64,000 nt of DNA, from contig JAKLGV010000016.1 of assembly GCA_022710585.1 (NCBI GenBank), positions 1 through 64,000 on the forward strand. The letters run 5' to 3'. The notes below the pieces were generated by a model. The model ran no database searches, was not told where the DNA came from, and saw only the letters and a list, made by a program, of their open reading frames with translations. The stretch is from Deltaproteobacteria bacterium (GTDB lineage: Bacteria > Desulfobacterota > Syntrophia > Syntrophales > Smithellaceae). Positions 33,575 through 43,768 of this stretch are shown piece after piece. Numbering within the stretch: position 1 is the stretch's first letter; every line of letters begins with the position of its first letter. Made by a program: the position numbers and the translations under genes.

Positions 33575-35484
33575 GGCTTTTCTCTCAAAACGCGGTGATC
33601 TCCCACCCGGACGGTCAGTTTGCTGACATCAAAATATTCCATCAGTGGAATGATATATTTGCGGGAGAGGCCGGTCATATCTTTAAAGCTGGCCGGTGTC
33701 GCCTTGCCGTCTTTGATCAACATGACCTTATAATCATCACGCAGTTTATTCAGTGTCCCGGCGGCGAAGCAGAGCTCCTCGTTAATTTTGATCAGCTCTC
33801 CATCCTGAAGCATCAGCTTGATAATGCTTTGCGCCTGGGCTTTCTGATCCTTGAAGTCATTGAGCACATCACTGAGCGACGGCGGCGTCAACCCCGCGTC
33901 CTGATAGATCCGGGCGATGCGGCCGCGCAAAGAATCCAGCTCTCCGGCCAACTGAACTTGGTGCCCCGTCAGGCGGACATTATCTTTTTCAAGAACAATC
34001 GTTCCTTTTTTGCCGAGATTCCGCAGGGCCAGGTTGAACAGTTTGACCGGAATCTTGCGTCCAAGGTTTTCCCTGAGCTGTTCTTTGGAGATGCCCCCCT
34101 GCAAGGGATTGTTCCGGTGATAATCGTCCAGATGCTGACAGATCAGGTCTTCCAATTGATGATAATGGATCGCAGAAATGACGGTCGTATCGTCGCTGTC
34201 CAGAAGAATAGCTTTCTTGGCGGAAAACAAAGCTTCCAGCGCTTCACGGATTTTTTTCGCACTGAGGCCGAGGCGGAAATTCAGTCCGCGCAAATGGATG
34301 CCGTCAAAGCCGGCCCGCTCGATGATGACAGAAATTTTCTCCGGAAGCGATCCGCTAAGCAATGCGTTTAGATCGGCGATGATTTTTTCGTTGTGTCTTT
34401 TATGTTTTGAAGGGAGAGGGTCAACAATCAGGCCGCCGCCGATCGTTGTCACCGGTGAATAGCTGCGCAGGACAAAACGGTCGCCCGCGACAATGACATC
34501 TTTGTGGGTCAGGATCAATTGCGCGAAGGCTTTCTGGCCCGGCGCCAGTTCATCCTGATCCAGCAGGACCAGGCGGGCGATAATTTCACTCGTGCCTGTG
34601 TGCAGGCGGACCAGCGTTCTGTTCTTCAGACTTTTGGGATTGGAAGCAAGAAATTCCACGAAAACATCGAGGCGCTGAGAAGGCCAGACGGTCTTGGGGC
34701 GGACCAGCACGTTGCCGCGTTCAATGGTCGATTTTTCAACACCCTGAAGATTAATCGCCGTGCGCTGACCGGCCCATGCTTCTTCCGTCGCCTGGTTGTG
34801 CACCTGAATGCCCCGGACGCGCGTCGTGATATTTCCAGGGAGGATCTGAATTTCTTCTCCGGTTTTGATGTGATCGGAAACCAGTGTTCCCGTGACCACC
34901 GTGCCGAAGCCTTTCATGGAAAAGACGCGGTCCACCGGCAGGCGGAAAATTCCATCATCAACCTTCTGATCGATTTTTTTAACCGTGGCGTCAATGGCGG
35001 TGAGCAGATCGCCAAGCCCCTGCTGTTGAACAGCCGAGACCGGGACGATCGGCGCTTCTTCCAAAAAAGTGCCCTGCAAGAAATCGGCAATTTCCGAGCG
35101 GACGAGATCCAGCCAATCTTTTTCCACCATATCAATTTTGGTCAGGGCGACGATGCCCCTGGAAATTCCCAGCAGCGAGCAGATATGCAGATGTTCCTTC
35201 GTCTGCGGCATGATGCCCTCGTCCGCGGCGATGATCATGAGAACCAAATCGATGCCAGCCGCGCCGGAAACCATGTGCTTGATAAACTTTTCATGTCCGG
35301 GAACATCCACAATGCCGAGCGTCTGGCCCGAGGGAAGGGTGAGGGATGCGAATCCCAGTTCAATCGTAATGCCCCTTTGCTTCTCTTCTTTAAGGCGGTC
35401 GGTGTCCACACCTGTCAAAGCTTTAATGAGAGCGGTTTTTCCGTGGTCAACGTGACCGGCTGTGCCCAGAACGAAATGCTTCAT
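33571..35484 (-). CDS. selB: Selenocysteine-specific elongation factor SelB
   Basis: A 637-residue translational GTPase. G1 is [18 protein letters not shown]3 is DVPGHEKF and G4 is LTKIDM. EF-Tu-like beta-barrel domains follow ([20 protein letters not shown]). The C-terminal winged-helix repeats that read SECIS RNA extend to the end. It delivers selenocysteyl-tRNA to UGA codons. It is the first gene of an overlapping selB-fdhD-yhaM unit. No tRNA-Sec, selA or selD gene was found in this window, nor an obvious selenoprotein. Confidence 0.95.
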   Translation of the reverse strand: MKHFVLGTAGHVDHGKTALIKALTGVDTDRLKEEKQRGITIELGFASLTLPSGQTLGIVDVPGHEKFIKHMVSGAAGIDLVLMIIAADEGIMPQTKEHLHICSLLGISRGIVALTKIDMVEKDWLDLVRSEIADFLQGTFLEEAPIVPVSAVQQQGLGDLLTAIDATVKKIDQKVDDGIFRLPVDRVFSMKGFGTVVTGTLVSDHIKTGEEIQILPGNITTRVRGIQVHNQATEEAWAGQRTAINLQGVEKSTIERGNVLVRPKTVWPSQRLDVFVEFLASNPKSLKNRTLVRLHTGTSEIIARLVLLDQDELAPGQKAFAQLILTHKDVIVAGDRFVLRSYSPVTTIGGGLIVDPLPSKHKRHNEKIIADLNALLSGSLPEKISVIIERAGFDGIHLRGLNFRLGLSAKKIREALEALFSAKKAILLDSDDTTVISAIHYHQLEDLICQHLDDYHRNNPLQGGISKEQLRENLGRKIPVKLFNLALRNLGKKGTIVLEKDNVRLTGHQVQLAGELDSLRGRIARIYQDAGLTPPSLSDVLNDFKDQKAQAQSIIKLMLQDGELIKINEELCFAAGTLNKLRDDYKVMLIKDGKATPASFKDMTGLSRKYIIPLMEYFDVSKLTVRVGDHRVLREKP

Positions 35485-35716
35485 GACTATCCCTGAAAAT
35501 CATTGAATGTCAATTTGTGGGGAAACTTATCATCAAGCCCCGCCAAAATCAACCGGTCATTATGGGAGATGCGGCAATAAAATACCGCACGAAGCCATCC
35601 ATTCATCATCCGGCAATTGTTATCTATCAGGATATTTTCTGTTTCCAAAAAAAATGAATGGTGCTATAGGGGCTCCAATGCATCAAAAAACGGATATTTC
35701 ATTCTCAGGAGGCCTT

Positions 35717-36163
35717 ATGAAAATCATCAAATTATTTGTCCTTATCATATTGTTGGTTGTCTTTTCCGTTCCATTTCTTTGTTTCGCGGGACAACCGGAC
35801 AGTGAAATATGGGAGCCTTTTGCCAAGGATAGGTATTACAATAAAAAGAATATCACTAAAACACAGAATATTATTACCGTTTGGACTTATGGGACTGTGG
35901 CGGATGATATCAGAAAGAAGAGGCTTGCCAACATCAAGGCACCTGAGAAATCAAAAAAATATCAACGTTTTGATCACTTTACGATATTAAATAAAGTTGA
36001 TTGCCAGAAGAAAGTTACAAAAATTGAAAAGGTTTTGGAATATGACAATCGCGGGCAAGTTCTGGAAACTATTGTCAACAAAGATGACGCGTGGGGCATG
36101 ATTGAGGCCGGCGGCGAACATGAAAAATTATTGAACAAAGTCTGCAACACGACGAATAAATAA
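35717..36163 (+). CDS. Exported surface-adhesin E-like protein
   Basis: A 148-residue protein from ATG 35717 behind CAGGAGG. Residues 1-24 are a signal peptide (cut after CFAG or nearby). The mature part, with YYNKKNITKTQNIITVWTYG and a late DCQKKVTKIEKVLEYD, resembles the surface-adhesin protein E family common in deltaproteobacteria. A Cys pair (DCQKK and a C-terminal KVCN) may form a disulfide. Function is unknown beyond the envelope. It stands alone. Confidence 0.65.
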   Translation: MKIIKLFVLIILLVVFSVPFLCFAGQPDSEIWEPFAKDRYYNKKNITKTQNIITVWTYGTVADDIRKKRLANIKAPEKSKKYQRFDHFTILNKVDCQKKVTKIEKVLEYDNRGQVLETIVNKDDAWGMIEAGGEHEKLLNKVCNTTNK

Positions 36164-36225
36164 TAACATCGGAGGTCAATAAGATATTATTCTCAAATAT
36201 CCGGGAATATACCAAAAGACCTTCT

Positions 36226-37488
36226 CTATTGCTTCATGCTATCAAACCACAGGCTGGTGATGATCACGAATGCCGTCGCCGAATCGAAATGACTTTCGAC
36301 GTCACTGGTGTCTCTCAACATGACGTTCTGAGCCCCGTTGAACAACATTTTTTGATATGTTTCCATAGTATCAGAAAACGGTATTAATTGATCGTATCTA
36401 TTGTGAAACAACATTAACTTTCCTTTTGGCGCCCAGTTGTCCACGCTGTTTTCGTTCAGCGCGCTGATCAAAGCCGTTTCTCCGTTATTTTTCAGATTGT
36501 CCAGAAAGACCGGATTGAACAGGTCTTCCAGACTCTCTGTCAATTGAGTATTGATTTCTTCACGCGTGTATTTGCCGCTGAGCAAATCAGGCATGTTGCC
36601 AGCATAAGGCTCCTGAAAAAAATCAGTCAATGGGCGGTTCCAGTCGTACATCGCGTTGTAGGAATAGATCAGCAATGCGAGATCGCACGGGGCGGAATAA
36701 CTGCCGCTGCCGTCGATAATGATTTTGTTTAAAAGATTAACCAGGTTGTAACCGCCCGCGCCGACGGAGGTCGCCTCAATGGTCAATCCCTCGACGGGTT
36801 TTTCCTCAATCATTTTAAGAGCGGCCAGGGCAATGTACCCGCCCTCTGAATAGCCTGTAATAAATTTTTTGCCGTTGACCTGTATCTTTCTTTTTTGGAT
36901 AAATTCTTCACTTGCGTGAATGAAATCAATCATCGCGCCGGCCGCATGCCCATAATTTCGCATTGGAGCTATGACATCCTTTGATTCACCCGCGCCCAGC
37001 ATGTCGGGTATGACGGTCAAATATCCCGCCGATCCCGCTATGGCAGCAATTGACGCGAAAGATAAAGAGATATCTGAAAAATAAAATGTAGAAGGGGCAT
37101 CCTGATCGGCGTAAGTTTGGATATTCCCGACGATCATCGTCGGGATGGCGTCGGAAATTCCTGTCGGATAAGAAATGAGTCCCGATGCTAAAATGGATTG
37201 CCCTTTATAGGTTGTTCGATAGATGATTTTGTAGAATTTGACGGAGTATTTGATAAACTCGCCTGCCTGTGAAGCAAAACCCGCTTCTAGAGCTTTCTGT
37301 CTGATTTTATCAGCGGATACTTCTCCGAGGCTGGTCGCCTCTACCAGGTAGCCGTCATCCGTTCCGGGTGACGAGTCATGATCTGACGATGAAGATGAAG
37401 AGGAATCACCTCCCTGGCTGCAGGCATATAAAAAAACGACGGTAATCGTCAGTAGAAAAAATTTCTTAATCCATTCCCGTGATTTCAT
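36226..37488 (-). CDS. Lipase/esterase-like alpha/beta hydrolase lipoprotein
   Basis: A 420-residue protein from ATG 37488, because ATAAGGA sits seven bases upstream; the ATG three codons earlier lies on that site. A lipobox (FLYACS) follows the hydrophobic leader, then a serine-rich linker of about 20 residues typical of surface lipoproteins. The nucleophile elbow is TGYSEGGYIA, with an Asp near HNRYDQLIP and a His near VESHFD. The layout resembles secretory lipases. Substrate unknown. It is monocistronic, with no clear terminator. Confidence 0.8.
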   Translation of the reverse strand: MKSREWIKKFFLLTITVVFLYACSQGGDSSSSSSSDHDSSPGTDDGYLVEATSLGEVSADKIRQKALEAGFASQAGEFIKYSVKFYKIIYRTTYKGQSILASGLISYPTGISDAIPTMIVGNIQTYADQDAPSTFYFSDISLSFASIAAIAGSAGYLTVIPDMLGAGESKDVIAPMRNYGHAAGAMIDFIHASEEFIQKRKIQVNGKKFITGYSEGGYIALAALKMIEEKPVEGLTIEATSVGAGGYNLVNLLNKIIIDGSGSYSAPCDLALLIYSYNAMYDWNRPLTDFFQEPYAGNMPDLLSGKYTREEINTQLTESLEDLFNPVFLDNLKNNGETALISALNENSVDNWAPKGKLMLFHNRYDQLIPFSDTMETYQKMLFNGAQNVMLRDTSDVESHFDSATAFVIITSLWFDSMKQ

Positions 37489-37559
37489 AAAGGTCATCCT
37501 TATCGTAAATTTTGTTTTAATTGCTTAGTATCAAAAAATAAATAAATCAATGGATTTTT

Positions 37560-37639
37560 TAATGCTGACCCGCACCGTCCTCCATATATCCGGGTTGTGT
37601 AATGCTCAGTGCACGATTGAGCCGTTCCCGTAACCGATG
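37560..37639. repeat. Approximately 80-bp direct repeat, copy A
   Basis: TAATGCTGACCCGCACCG...TCCTCCA.ATATCCGG...GCACGAT.GAGCCGTTCCCGTAA.CGATG. The same sequence recurs at 38819-38899 in the same orientation with about 80% identity. On the minus strand both could be read as the end of a protein (HRLRERL-RA...). The two copies bracket the acyltransferase-like gene. Confidence 0.65.
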
Positions 37640-37826
37640 ATAGATCGGGCGTTCAGCGTTGCTTGTTTGCGGTCAAAGTCGGGAATGGTGAAGTTGATCC
37701 CTGATCTGCCCGAAAGATCAGGAAACCATGCGGATCATCAGTTTTTTTGAAGACGGACAGGCCATCCGTGATATTCTCTCGCAATCGCAATTCATATATT
37801 AACCACATCAGAAAGCTAAGATTTTC

Positions 37827-37855
37827 TTGACATAAAACCACGTTTCTTATATTTC
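37827..37855 (+). promoter_or_regulatory. Possible promoter of the acyltransferase-like gene
   Basis: TTGACA at 37827-37832 with TATATT at 37848 (15-base spacer) or TATTTC at 37850 (17-base spacer), about 75 bases before the ATG. Confidence 0.4.
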
Positions 37856-37930
37856 TACCGCACTCAACAAAAAAATTCCTTATTTAAAAAATCAAAATGT
37901 TATGAATAGGGTAACAGGAGCAATAGAAAA

Positions 37931-38761
37931 ATGCCCATAATCGGTAGAACGGATGGCGAACTCATCAGGGATATTCCCGAGTGCAGGCAGATAATCCCAT
38001 TTCTCTTACCGGATATAAATCAAGCAACCACCTATTTTGAGCTGACAGTAGATCTGACCAGGACGCTGCCGTTCATTGAAGCCTTCAACTCGAACAAAGC
38101 GAATAAGGCCACGCTTTTCCATTACCTGTTGTGGTGCATAGTCAGGACTATCGATGCATGGCCGCAGGTCAATCGCTTCATAGCCGGGAAACGATTATAT
38201 CAACGCAGGGGGATATGGATTTCCTTCTCAGCAAAAAAGAGTTTTGAAGAAAACGCCCCGGTGGTAGATATCAAAATGAAGTTCGATCCGAAGATCGCCT
38301 TTCCGGAACTGGTCGATTCAGTTTTGGTCGAAATCAGGAAGGGCAAGTCGGACGAAAAGAGCCGACTTGACAAACAGCTTGCGTTCTGTCTGCGCCTTCC
38401 CCGCTCGATTCTTTCGCTCGGGGTGAAGGCCATTCACCTGCTTGATTACTTTGGACTCCTGCCGGCAAAATACATCGAGGGGGATTCCATGTTCGCGAGT
38501 ATCTATGTGGTTAATCTCGGAAGCTTCGACATGGACGCAGTCTACCACCATCTGTACGAGTATGGAAATATTCCCATATTCATGACCGTCGGGAGAGCAA
38601 AGCCTGATGTTTACCGGGGAGAAGACGGGCAGGTTCAGTTCCGGGATTCGGTCACCATGCGCTTTACCTGTGACGAGCGCGTTGAGGATGGTTTTTACTG
38701 TGCTTGCGCATTGAACTATCTAAAATCACTTATGGAAAATCCTGTTTTAGACGAAAAATAA
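37931..38761 (+). CDS. E2/CAT-like acyltransferase-fold protein with altered active site
   Basis: A 276-residue protein behind CAGGAGC. It is related to the catalytic domain of 2-oxoacid dehydrogenase E2 and chloramphenicol acetyltransferases: NKATLFHYLLWCIVRTIDAW at the start, VVNLGSFDMDAVYHHLYEYG, IFMTVGRA, and RFTCDERVEDGFYCA near the end. In active enzymes the last motif is DHRVxDG, whose His is the catalytic base; here it is Glu. No lipoyl domain is present. Function is therefore unknown and may not be acyl transfer. It lies between two copies of an approximately 80-bp repeat, which suggests an inserted cassette. Confidence 0.7.
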   Translation: MPIIGRTDGELIRDIPECRQIIPFLLPDINQATTYFELTVDLTRTLPFIEAFNSNKANKATLFHYLLWCIVRTIDAWPQVNRFIAGKRLYQRRGIWISFSAKKSFEENAPVVDIKMKFDPKIAFPELVDSVLVEIRKGKSDEKSRLDKQLAFCLRLPRSILSLGVKAIHLLDYFGLLPAKYIEGDSMFASIYVVNLGSFDMDAVYHHLYEYGNIPIFMTVGRAKPDVYRGEDGQVQFRDSVTMRFTCDERVEDGFYCACALNYLKSLMENPVLDEK

Positions 38762-38818
38762 AGAACCGTTAGTCTCAAACGGCGCTTTCACCGTTATTCG
38801 AGTTTGTTGTAGGTTTGT

Positions 38819-38899
38819 TAATGCTGACCCGCACCGGTCCTCCAGATATCCGGTCCATTTGATGCGCGTTGCACGATCGAGCCGTTCCCGTAAACGATG
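38819..38899. repeat. Approximately 80-bp direct repeat, copy B
   Basis: Second copy of the repeat at 37560-37639, same orientation, differing by scattered substitutions and a one-base indel (CACCG/TCC versus CACCGG/TCC). The spacing between copies is about 1.26 kb. Confidence 0.65.
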
Positions 38900-38982
38900 C
38901 AAGGAAAATACCGGCCGTAAATTTCAAGTCGTGACGCGGAGCATAAGAAAATTTGTCAGGGAAGTTTCACCGCAAATATTTT

Positions 38983-40347
38983 TCACCAGGAGAAAACCAC
39001 ATCCAGCTCCACCTGATCGTTTTGCGAGTAGCGGCCGAACAGCGACTGTGACGGGCCGTCAAATGAAACAGCGGCGATTCCTGTCTTCCATGAATCCGTG
39101 AAGACGTACCAGAGATCCGCCTTCATCATGGTGTCACCGTGTTCCGGATTCCAGGCCATGTTCAGGTTGGTCTCGATTTTCTGATTCATAAAGTTATTTC
39201 TGAGATGCGCCCAGAGGATGGTTTCGTATTTCCGATCATAGAGTGTGTCCGGCCGGTCTGTAATCATTGTTTGCTGGGCCTGCATGATGAGCAGACAATC
39301 CTCAAATAAGCGGTAATCCACGCCGATGCCGTAGGCAATACTGTCACTTTTGTGCATGTTGGGGTTCAGCTCAAACGTTCCCAACGAGGGATTGGCGGGA
39401 TATCCCCACAATTCGTATTTAGTATTGAAGTAGCGGCCGATTGCATAAGCCGCTTCAGCGCGGATACTCCAGTCTCCCCGGACAAAAGCGGCATCCATGC
39501 CGAAAGACGACATTTTGTGGAAGTCGGGCAGGGCCCCCGGATAGACAATGACCTTATCGTCTTCGTAGTAAATGCCTCCTTCCGAAGTTTTAAAAACAGG
39601 ATGAAGATCATAACCGTGAAACAACGTTATTCCCCAGTCCACGGTGCCTGAATTCTGAATCCGTAAACCGACGGAGCTGTCCTCCAGAGAGCGGTTTTCG
39701 AGATCAGGCTCCTGATTGATGATTTCTGCGTTATAGTCTTTGGTCATCGTGATAATACCGGGGTAGACTGACCAGCGCTCTGTCCAGAGAGGAAGTCGAT
39801 AGGGAACCAGGATGGGCACCCAGGCTAATTCCGCGCTCCAGTCATCTTTATTGAGACGCGCTGAAAGGGAGGGGACGCCTATTTTTCTGTTTTCCAGAGA
39901 TTTTATAAGAAATTGCGAATAATCCCAGGGATTGAGAAGGTCGTTGATTGGGTACTCATCGAGTTTACCCCAAGAGAAACGCTGAATGCCGGCGCGAAAC
40001 TCGAGAAAATCGTTGGCATAGGAACCGTAAATTTCCTTAAAATCCAGAAAAGGAGTGATGCTCTGGTAAACTTTGTCCCACCCTTTGATGAAGCCATGAT
40101 CTTCAACCGGCAGATCGACACTTCCGTCCCATCCTCCTTCCAGCCACATATGAAAGCGCCAGGTCGGGTGAGTTGTGTCAACCTTCAGTATGCCCAGCAG
40201 GCTCGGATATTCCGGTTCAGTGTCCGTTTCTTGCAGGGGTAAAACCCCGCGGAGCTCCAGTCTGCCCGAAGTGGAAAAAAAATCCTCCGCGAAACCAGCA
40301 GAAGCGAAAACAAGAAGAAGACAAACAATAATCAATACTTTTTTCAT
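38983..40347 (-). CDS. Predicted outer-membrane beta-barrel protein (DUF1302-like)
   Basis: A 454-residue protein behind CGGGAGG. A signal peptide occupies residues 1-20 (cut after GFAE or nearby). The rest is made of alternating, aromatic-rich strands (GIQRFSWGKLDEYPINDLLN, ending in VVFSW with a terminal aromatic residue), as in outer-membrane porins of the DUF1302 type. It is the last gene after the ABC ATPase, permease and LolA-like genes. In such operons it may be the outer-membrane step of lipid or hydrophobic-compound export. The cargo is unknown. Confidence 0.75.
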   Translation of the reverse strand: MKKVLIIVCLLLVFASAGFAEDFFSTSGRLELRGVLPLQETDTEPEYPSLLGILKVDTTHPTWRFHMWLEGGWDGSVDLPVEDHGFIKGWDKVYQSITPFLDFKEIYGSYANDFLEFRAGIQRFSWGKLDEYPINDLLNPWDYSQFLIKSLENRKIGVPSLSARLNKDDWSAELAWVPILVPYRLPLWTERWSVYPGIITMTKDYNAEIINQEPDLENRSLEDSSVGLRIQNSGTVDWGITLFHGYDLHPVFKTSEGGIYYEDDKVIVYPGALPDFHKMSSFGMDAAFVRGDWSIRAEAAYAIGRYFNTKYELWGYPANPSLGTFELNPNMHKSDSIAYGIGVDYRLFEDCLLIMQAQQTMITDRPDTLYDRKYETILWAHLRNNFMNQKIETNLNMAWNPEHGDTMMKADLWYVFTDSWKTGIAAVSFDGPSQSLFGRYSQNDQVELDVVFSW

Positions 40348-40413
40348 GACAGTTCCTCCCGATAACTGAATCCCGTGCAGTTTTCCGGGGTTATCGATTA
40401 AGTGTGTAACCGG

Positions 40414-41193
40414 CTACTTCGCGCCACGCTCCAGAGTCTTCTGTGTGAAAAGATCATTCGGATATTTCGTATTGTAATTGATATATTGAATGGTCAGTAT
40501 AGTCCGGTGCCTGGTTTTAAAGTTGGCCATTTCCATTTCAAAGGGTGTTGGAATTCCGTCAATCACCCGGATATTTTTGAAAGTGCCGGATCGGTATAAT
40601 TCCTTGTCCCGGTAGTATTCCACTTTAGTCGGTATCCAGAGATTTTTGGCGACCCAGGTGATATACTTTGTATATTTGCGCGGTTTCTTAGGCGTCACTT
40701 CAATCACATAGCAGGGTTTGTTATCAATCATTTCCTCTTCCCTGAGAATCTTAAATGAATAATCGTCGAGATCCGGCGGGCCGCTCAAGTCATCGTAGGA
40801 AAAGTCCGACCCGAAAAAGGAATCATCCTGTGAGGTCGCGGGAATGCGCCTGATCCGCTTGTATTCCGGAAAATAAGCCCAGAGATCACGGTCGGCAAAG
40901 GTATGCGCATGCAGCAGAAACCCGACGCCTTTAAGATCCGCCGGCGAATTAAAAACGATGAGAATTTTGTACGCTTCAGGAGATGCGTCTTTGCCGTACA
41001 TGGTGAGAGTGCGCGTTCGCTTCCCGCCTCCCTTGTCAAAGAGCATCATGGTGGCATCAACCTTTTGATCAAGTTTACTATTGCGCACCGCCTGCACCTT
41101 TTCAAAAACATCACGCCCGTTCATGGCATAGGCCATGGGCAGCATCAGAAACACCAATACAAATATACAAACAGCGGCACATTTCTTATTCAT
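40414..41193 (-). CDS. Outer-membrane lipoprotein-sorting (LolA-like) periplasmic protein
   Basis: A 259-residue protein with a signal peptide (residues 1-23, AYA cut). The mature part has the LolA-fold pattern of the family called outer-membrane lipoprotein-sorting protein: MNGRDVFEKVQAVRN, LLHAHTFADRDLWAYFPEY, DDSFFGSDFSYDDLSG and VIEVTPKKP. These are lipid carriers paired with FtsX/MacB-like permeases and barrel proteins. The start overlaps the permease stop by 8 bases, so the genes are coupled. It probably shuttles a lipid or hydrophobic cargo through the periplasm. Confidence 0.85.
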   Translation of the reverse strand: MNKKCAAVCIFVLVFLMLPMAYAMNGRDVFEKVQAVRNSKLDQKVDATMMLFDKGGGKRTRTLTMYGKDASPEAYKILIVFNSPADLKGVGFLLHAHTFADRDLWAYFPEYKRIRRIPATSQDDSFFGSDFSYDDLSGPPDLDDYSFKILREEEMIDNKPCYVIEVTPKKPRKYTKYITWVAKNLWIPTKVEYYRDKELYRSGTFKNIRVIDGIPTPFEMEMANFKTRHRTILTIQYINYNTKYPNDLFTQKTLERGAK

Positions 41194-43768
41194 ATGACAA
41201 AGCCTCCACGATATTAGTTTTCGCTGCCTTTTGCGCCGGAATCACTCCGGATAACGCGGCAAGACCGGCTGAAAGGCACAGGATCATTATGATGGAACTC
41301 CAGGGCAGATGATACTGGGCGGCAGATCCGTAATTGGCGCTAAAAAATCCTTCGAGACTTACCCATCCGGCAAAAATACCTGCCACCGATCCGAGAATAC
41401 CGCCGGCCACACCCATCAGGATGGATTCCAATATGATAATTCCATATATTTGTCTTCTCAGCGTGCCGATGGCGCGCAGCGTACCGATTTCACGGATTCG
41501 TTCCATGACAGATGCCAGAAGGGCAACAATAATACCCAGACAGGCAATCATCAACGTGACGGTGTTCAGGGCGTAGTTGAAGAAAAACTCATCATCCAGA
41601 ATCTTATGTATTTCTTCCTTGAATTCGAGCGAGGAGAGAACATAAAGTTTGCGTTCGACGCCAAAACTGCGCTGAATTTCCGCGCATACTTCCTTGACAT
41701 TTGCCCCGGGATGAACGGCCAGGAAGAAAGAATTGCAGAGCATATCATTCCAATGGCGCTGGTAAGTCGGGATGTCCATGGCGATGACGCCGGCATCGCT
41801 CGAGTAATCGATCACAATTCCTGCCACATCGAACTTGACCGGTCCCGCTGGCGTCGGAAGCGTAATCACATCTCCCTTTTTTACTTTAAAAATGGCGGCA
41901 AACGGTTCACTGACAACGACCCTGTCTTTTTTTTGATTCGATGTTCTGTTGGCAGCCTGATGTGTCTCATCGTTTCGAAAACCCGGGTATCTGGCCAGCG
42001 AGGCAGCGGAAAGAAGGACGCGCCGGCCATTGTATTGCATAAAAATCCGGCGCCAAGGCGCCACGCGTTTTACACCGGGGACTTTTTTCAATTGTTCGGC
42101 CATTTCCACCGGCATGGGAATGATATGAGCATTGGCGCTGCTTCCGGGATGTCCGGAAGTGACAATAATGTCCCCGATAATCATGGAATCCAGCCATTTG
42201 ACAACCGATTGCTTGATGCTGTGGGTAAAGCCGACGCTGGCGACGAATACCGAAATACCGAAAAAAACAGCGGCGACGGCAACAGAGTTTCTGATCAGAT
42301 TCTTCTGGAGGCTGAGACCGGCTAACCTTCCCGCTGTTCCGAAGCCGGATGCAAAGAAACGGTTGAAGACGAAAACAAATCCTTTCAAAAATGCCGGGGT
42401 AAAAAATGATACTCCGACGGCAACCATCAACTGGGCGATAATCAGGAGCGTTACGTCTTTGGTCAGCGGAGAATCACCGATAAATTTATACATGGCAAAA
42501 ATAACACTGGAAAACATTAAAGATAAAACACCTGCGATGTTCAGACGTTTGGTGGTGAAAAATTTTTCTTCGGCATAAGGAACGGAGCGTATCGCTGAAA
42601 CCGGGGAAATGAAGCTGCTCGCGCGGGCGGGAAAGAACGCTGCCATCAGACTGGCTATGATGCCGCATGCCAGACCCAGCAGCGGATAAAACCAGGTAAA
42701 ATGGATGCCGCTGACGGAGGTGCGCACGTAAACCTCGGAAATAACCTTACCGAAAGCACTCACCAGAGAATCTGCCGCCAGAAGGCCCAGGCCGACTCCT
42801 ATTCCAGATGCGATGACTGATATGATTAAAATCTCTCCCAGAAACAGCAAAATAATATCCCGGCGCAGACAACCGAGCGCCCGCAGAATGCCTATTTCTT
42901 TTCTGCGATTCACCACCGAGATGGAAACGGCATTATAGATAAGATACATACCAACAAAGATGGAAAGATAGCTGATGAGATCCAGACCTTTCTGGAACCG
43001 CGCGATCATTTCTTCAACCTGTTTGGTTCTGCCGGCTGGCGTATCAACCATATATCCCTGCGGCAGTGCGTCGACGATAGCCTGCCGGACCGTTTCCAGA
43101 TCTTCTCCTTCCCGCAGGCTCACATCGATCCGGTCGATGCGCCCGTTTTTTCCGAAAGCCATCTGCGCGGCGTAGATATCCATCATCGCCATATTGCCGC
43201 CCATCGCTTTGGCCGGGCCCTCGGGATTGAGAATGCCGCGGATACGCAGATTTTTGATTCCATCAACCGTTTGCACCTGAATCTTCTGGTCGAGGACAAA
43301 ACCTTCCCGGTCCGCCATAGTTTTGGTAACCAGAATGGAGTCAGGTTTGGCCAGAAACAGCAGGGGGTCGGGAACATCCGCGCTGTCGCCGGAGAGACTG
43401 TAGTCCCGCACCTGGGTGTCCACAAGCACGTCCACGCCCAGAATCATGATGGAACGTTCCTTGCCGGAAACGAGCATTCCGTCAGTCTCAATCACCGGCA
43501 CGGCATATTCGACTCCCTGAACCGCCTGAACCTTTTCGACGAGGGTTTCGGGAAATCCAGACTGGGCGCCGGTGATCTGAAGTTTGGCTTTTCCGGTGAC
43601 GCGGTTAAAGGAATCCTCAAATGAATAAAGCACGCTCTTGTTGACCACGCCGATGGATACAATGGCGGTAACACCCAGGCAGATTCCGGCGGCCGCCATG
43701 AACATCTGAGTTTTGCGAAGCAGGAAATGCTTGAGCGTGATGTGCCTGATTAAATTCCAGAGATTCAT
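41186..43768 (-). CDS. ABC transporter permease with two FtsX domains
   Basis: An 860-residue membrane protein. It has an N-terminal membrane segment near residues 20-45, a large periplasmic MacB-like domain (about 50-260), three membrane segments with NRRKEIGILRALGCLRRDII, then a second set with a periplasmic loop and the C-terminal MERIREIGTLRAIGTLRRQI. The duplicated FtsX layout is that of the large permeases that extract substrates from the outer leaflet of the inner membrane. It overlaps the ATPase (ATGA) and LolA-like genes. It is probably a lipid or lipoprotein exporter, not necessarily LolCE. Confidence 0.9.
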   Translation of the reverse strand: MNLWNLIRHITLKHFLLRKTQMFMAAAGICLGVTAIVSIGVVNKSVLYSFEDSFNRVTGKAKLQITGAQSGFPETLVEKVQAVQGVEYAVPVIETDGMLVSGKERSIMILGVDVLVDTQVRDYSLSGDSADVPDPLLFLAKPDSILVTKTMADREGFVLDQKIQVQTVDGIKNLRIRGILNPEGPAKAMGGNMAMMDIYAAQMAFGKNGRIDRIDVSLREGEDLETVRQAIVDALPQGYMVDTPAGRTKQVEEMIARFQKGLDLISYLSIFVGMYLIYNAVSISVVNRRKEIGILRALGCLRRDIILLFLGEILIISVIASGIGVGLGLLAADSLVSAFGKVISEVYVRTSVSGIHFTWFYPLLGLACGIIASLMAAFFPARASSFISPVSAIRSVPYAEEKFFTTKRLNIAGVLSLMFSSVIFAMYKFIGDSPLTKDVTLLIIAQLMVAVGVSFFTPAFLKGFVFVFNRFFASGFGTAGRLAGLSLQKNLIRNSVAVAAVFFGISVFVASVGFTHSIKQSVVKWLDSMIIGDIIVTSGHPGSSANAHIIPMPVEMAEQLKKVPGVKRVAPWRRIFMQYNGRRVLLSAASLARYPGFRNDETHQAANRTSNQKKDRVVVSEPFAAIFKVKKGDVITLPTPAGPVKFDVAGIVIDYSSDAGVIAMDIPTYQRHWNDMLCNSFFLAVHPGANVKEVCAEIQRSFGVERKLYVLSSLEFKEEIHKILDDEFFFNYALNTVTLMIACLGIIVALLASVMERIREIGTLRAIGTLRRQIYGIIILESILMGVAGGILGSVAGIFAGWVSLEGFFSANYGSAAQYHLPWSSIIMILCLSAGLAALSGVIPAQKAAKTNIVEALSYE

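Noticed and set aside
35485..35716. tRNA-Sec gene or promoter box (TTGACA on the minus strand) upstream of selB
   Set aside because: No cloverleaf or T-loop could be read, and the -10 position would overlap the selB start codon.
41309..42325. Open frame of about 338 codons antisense to the ABC permease
   Set aside because: Complete overlap with a conserved permease and low-complexity, charged product; a shadow.
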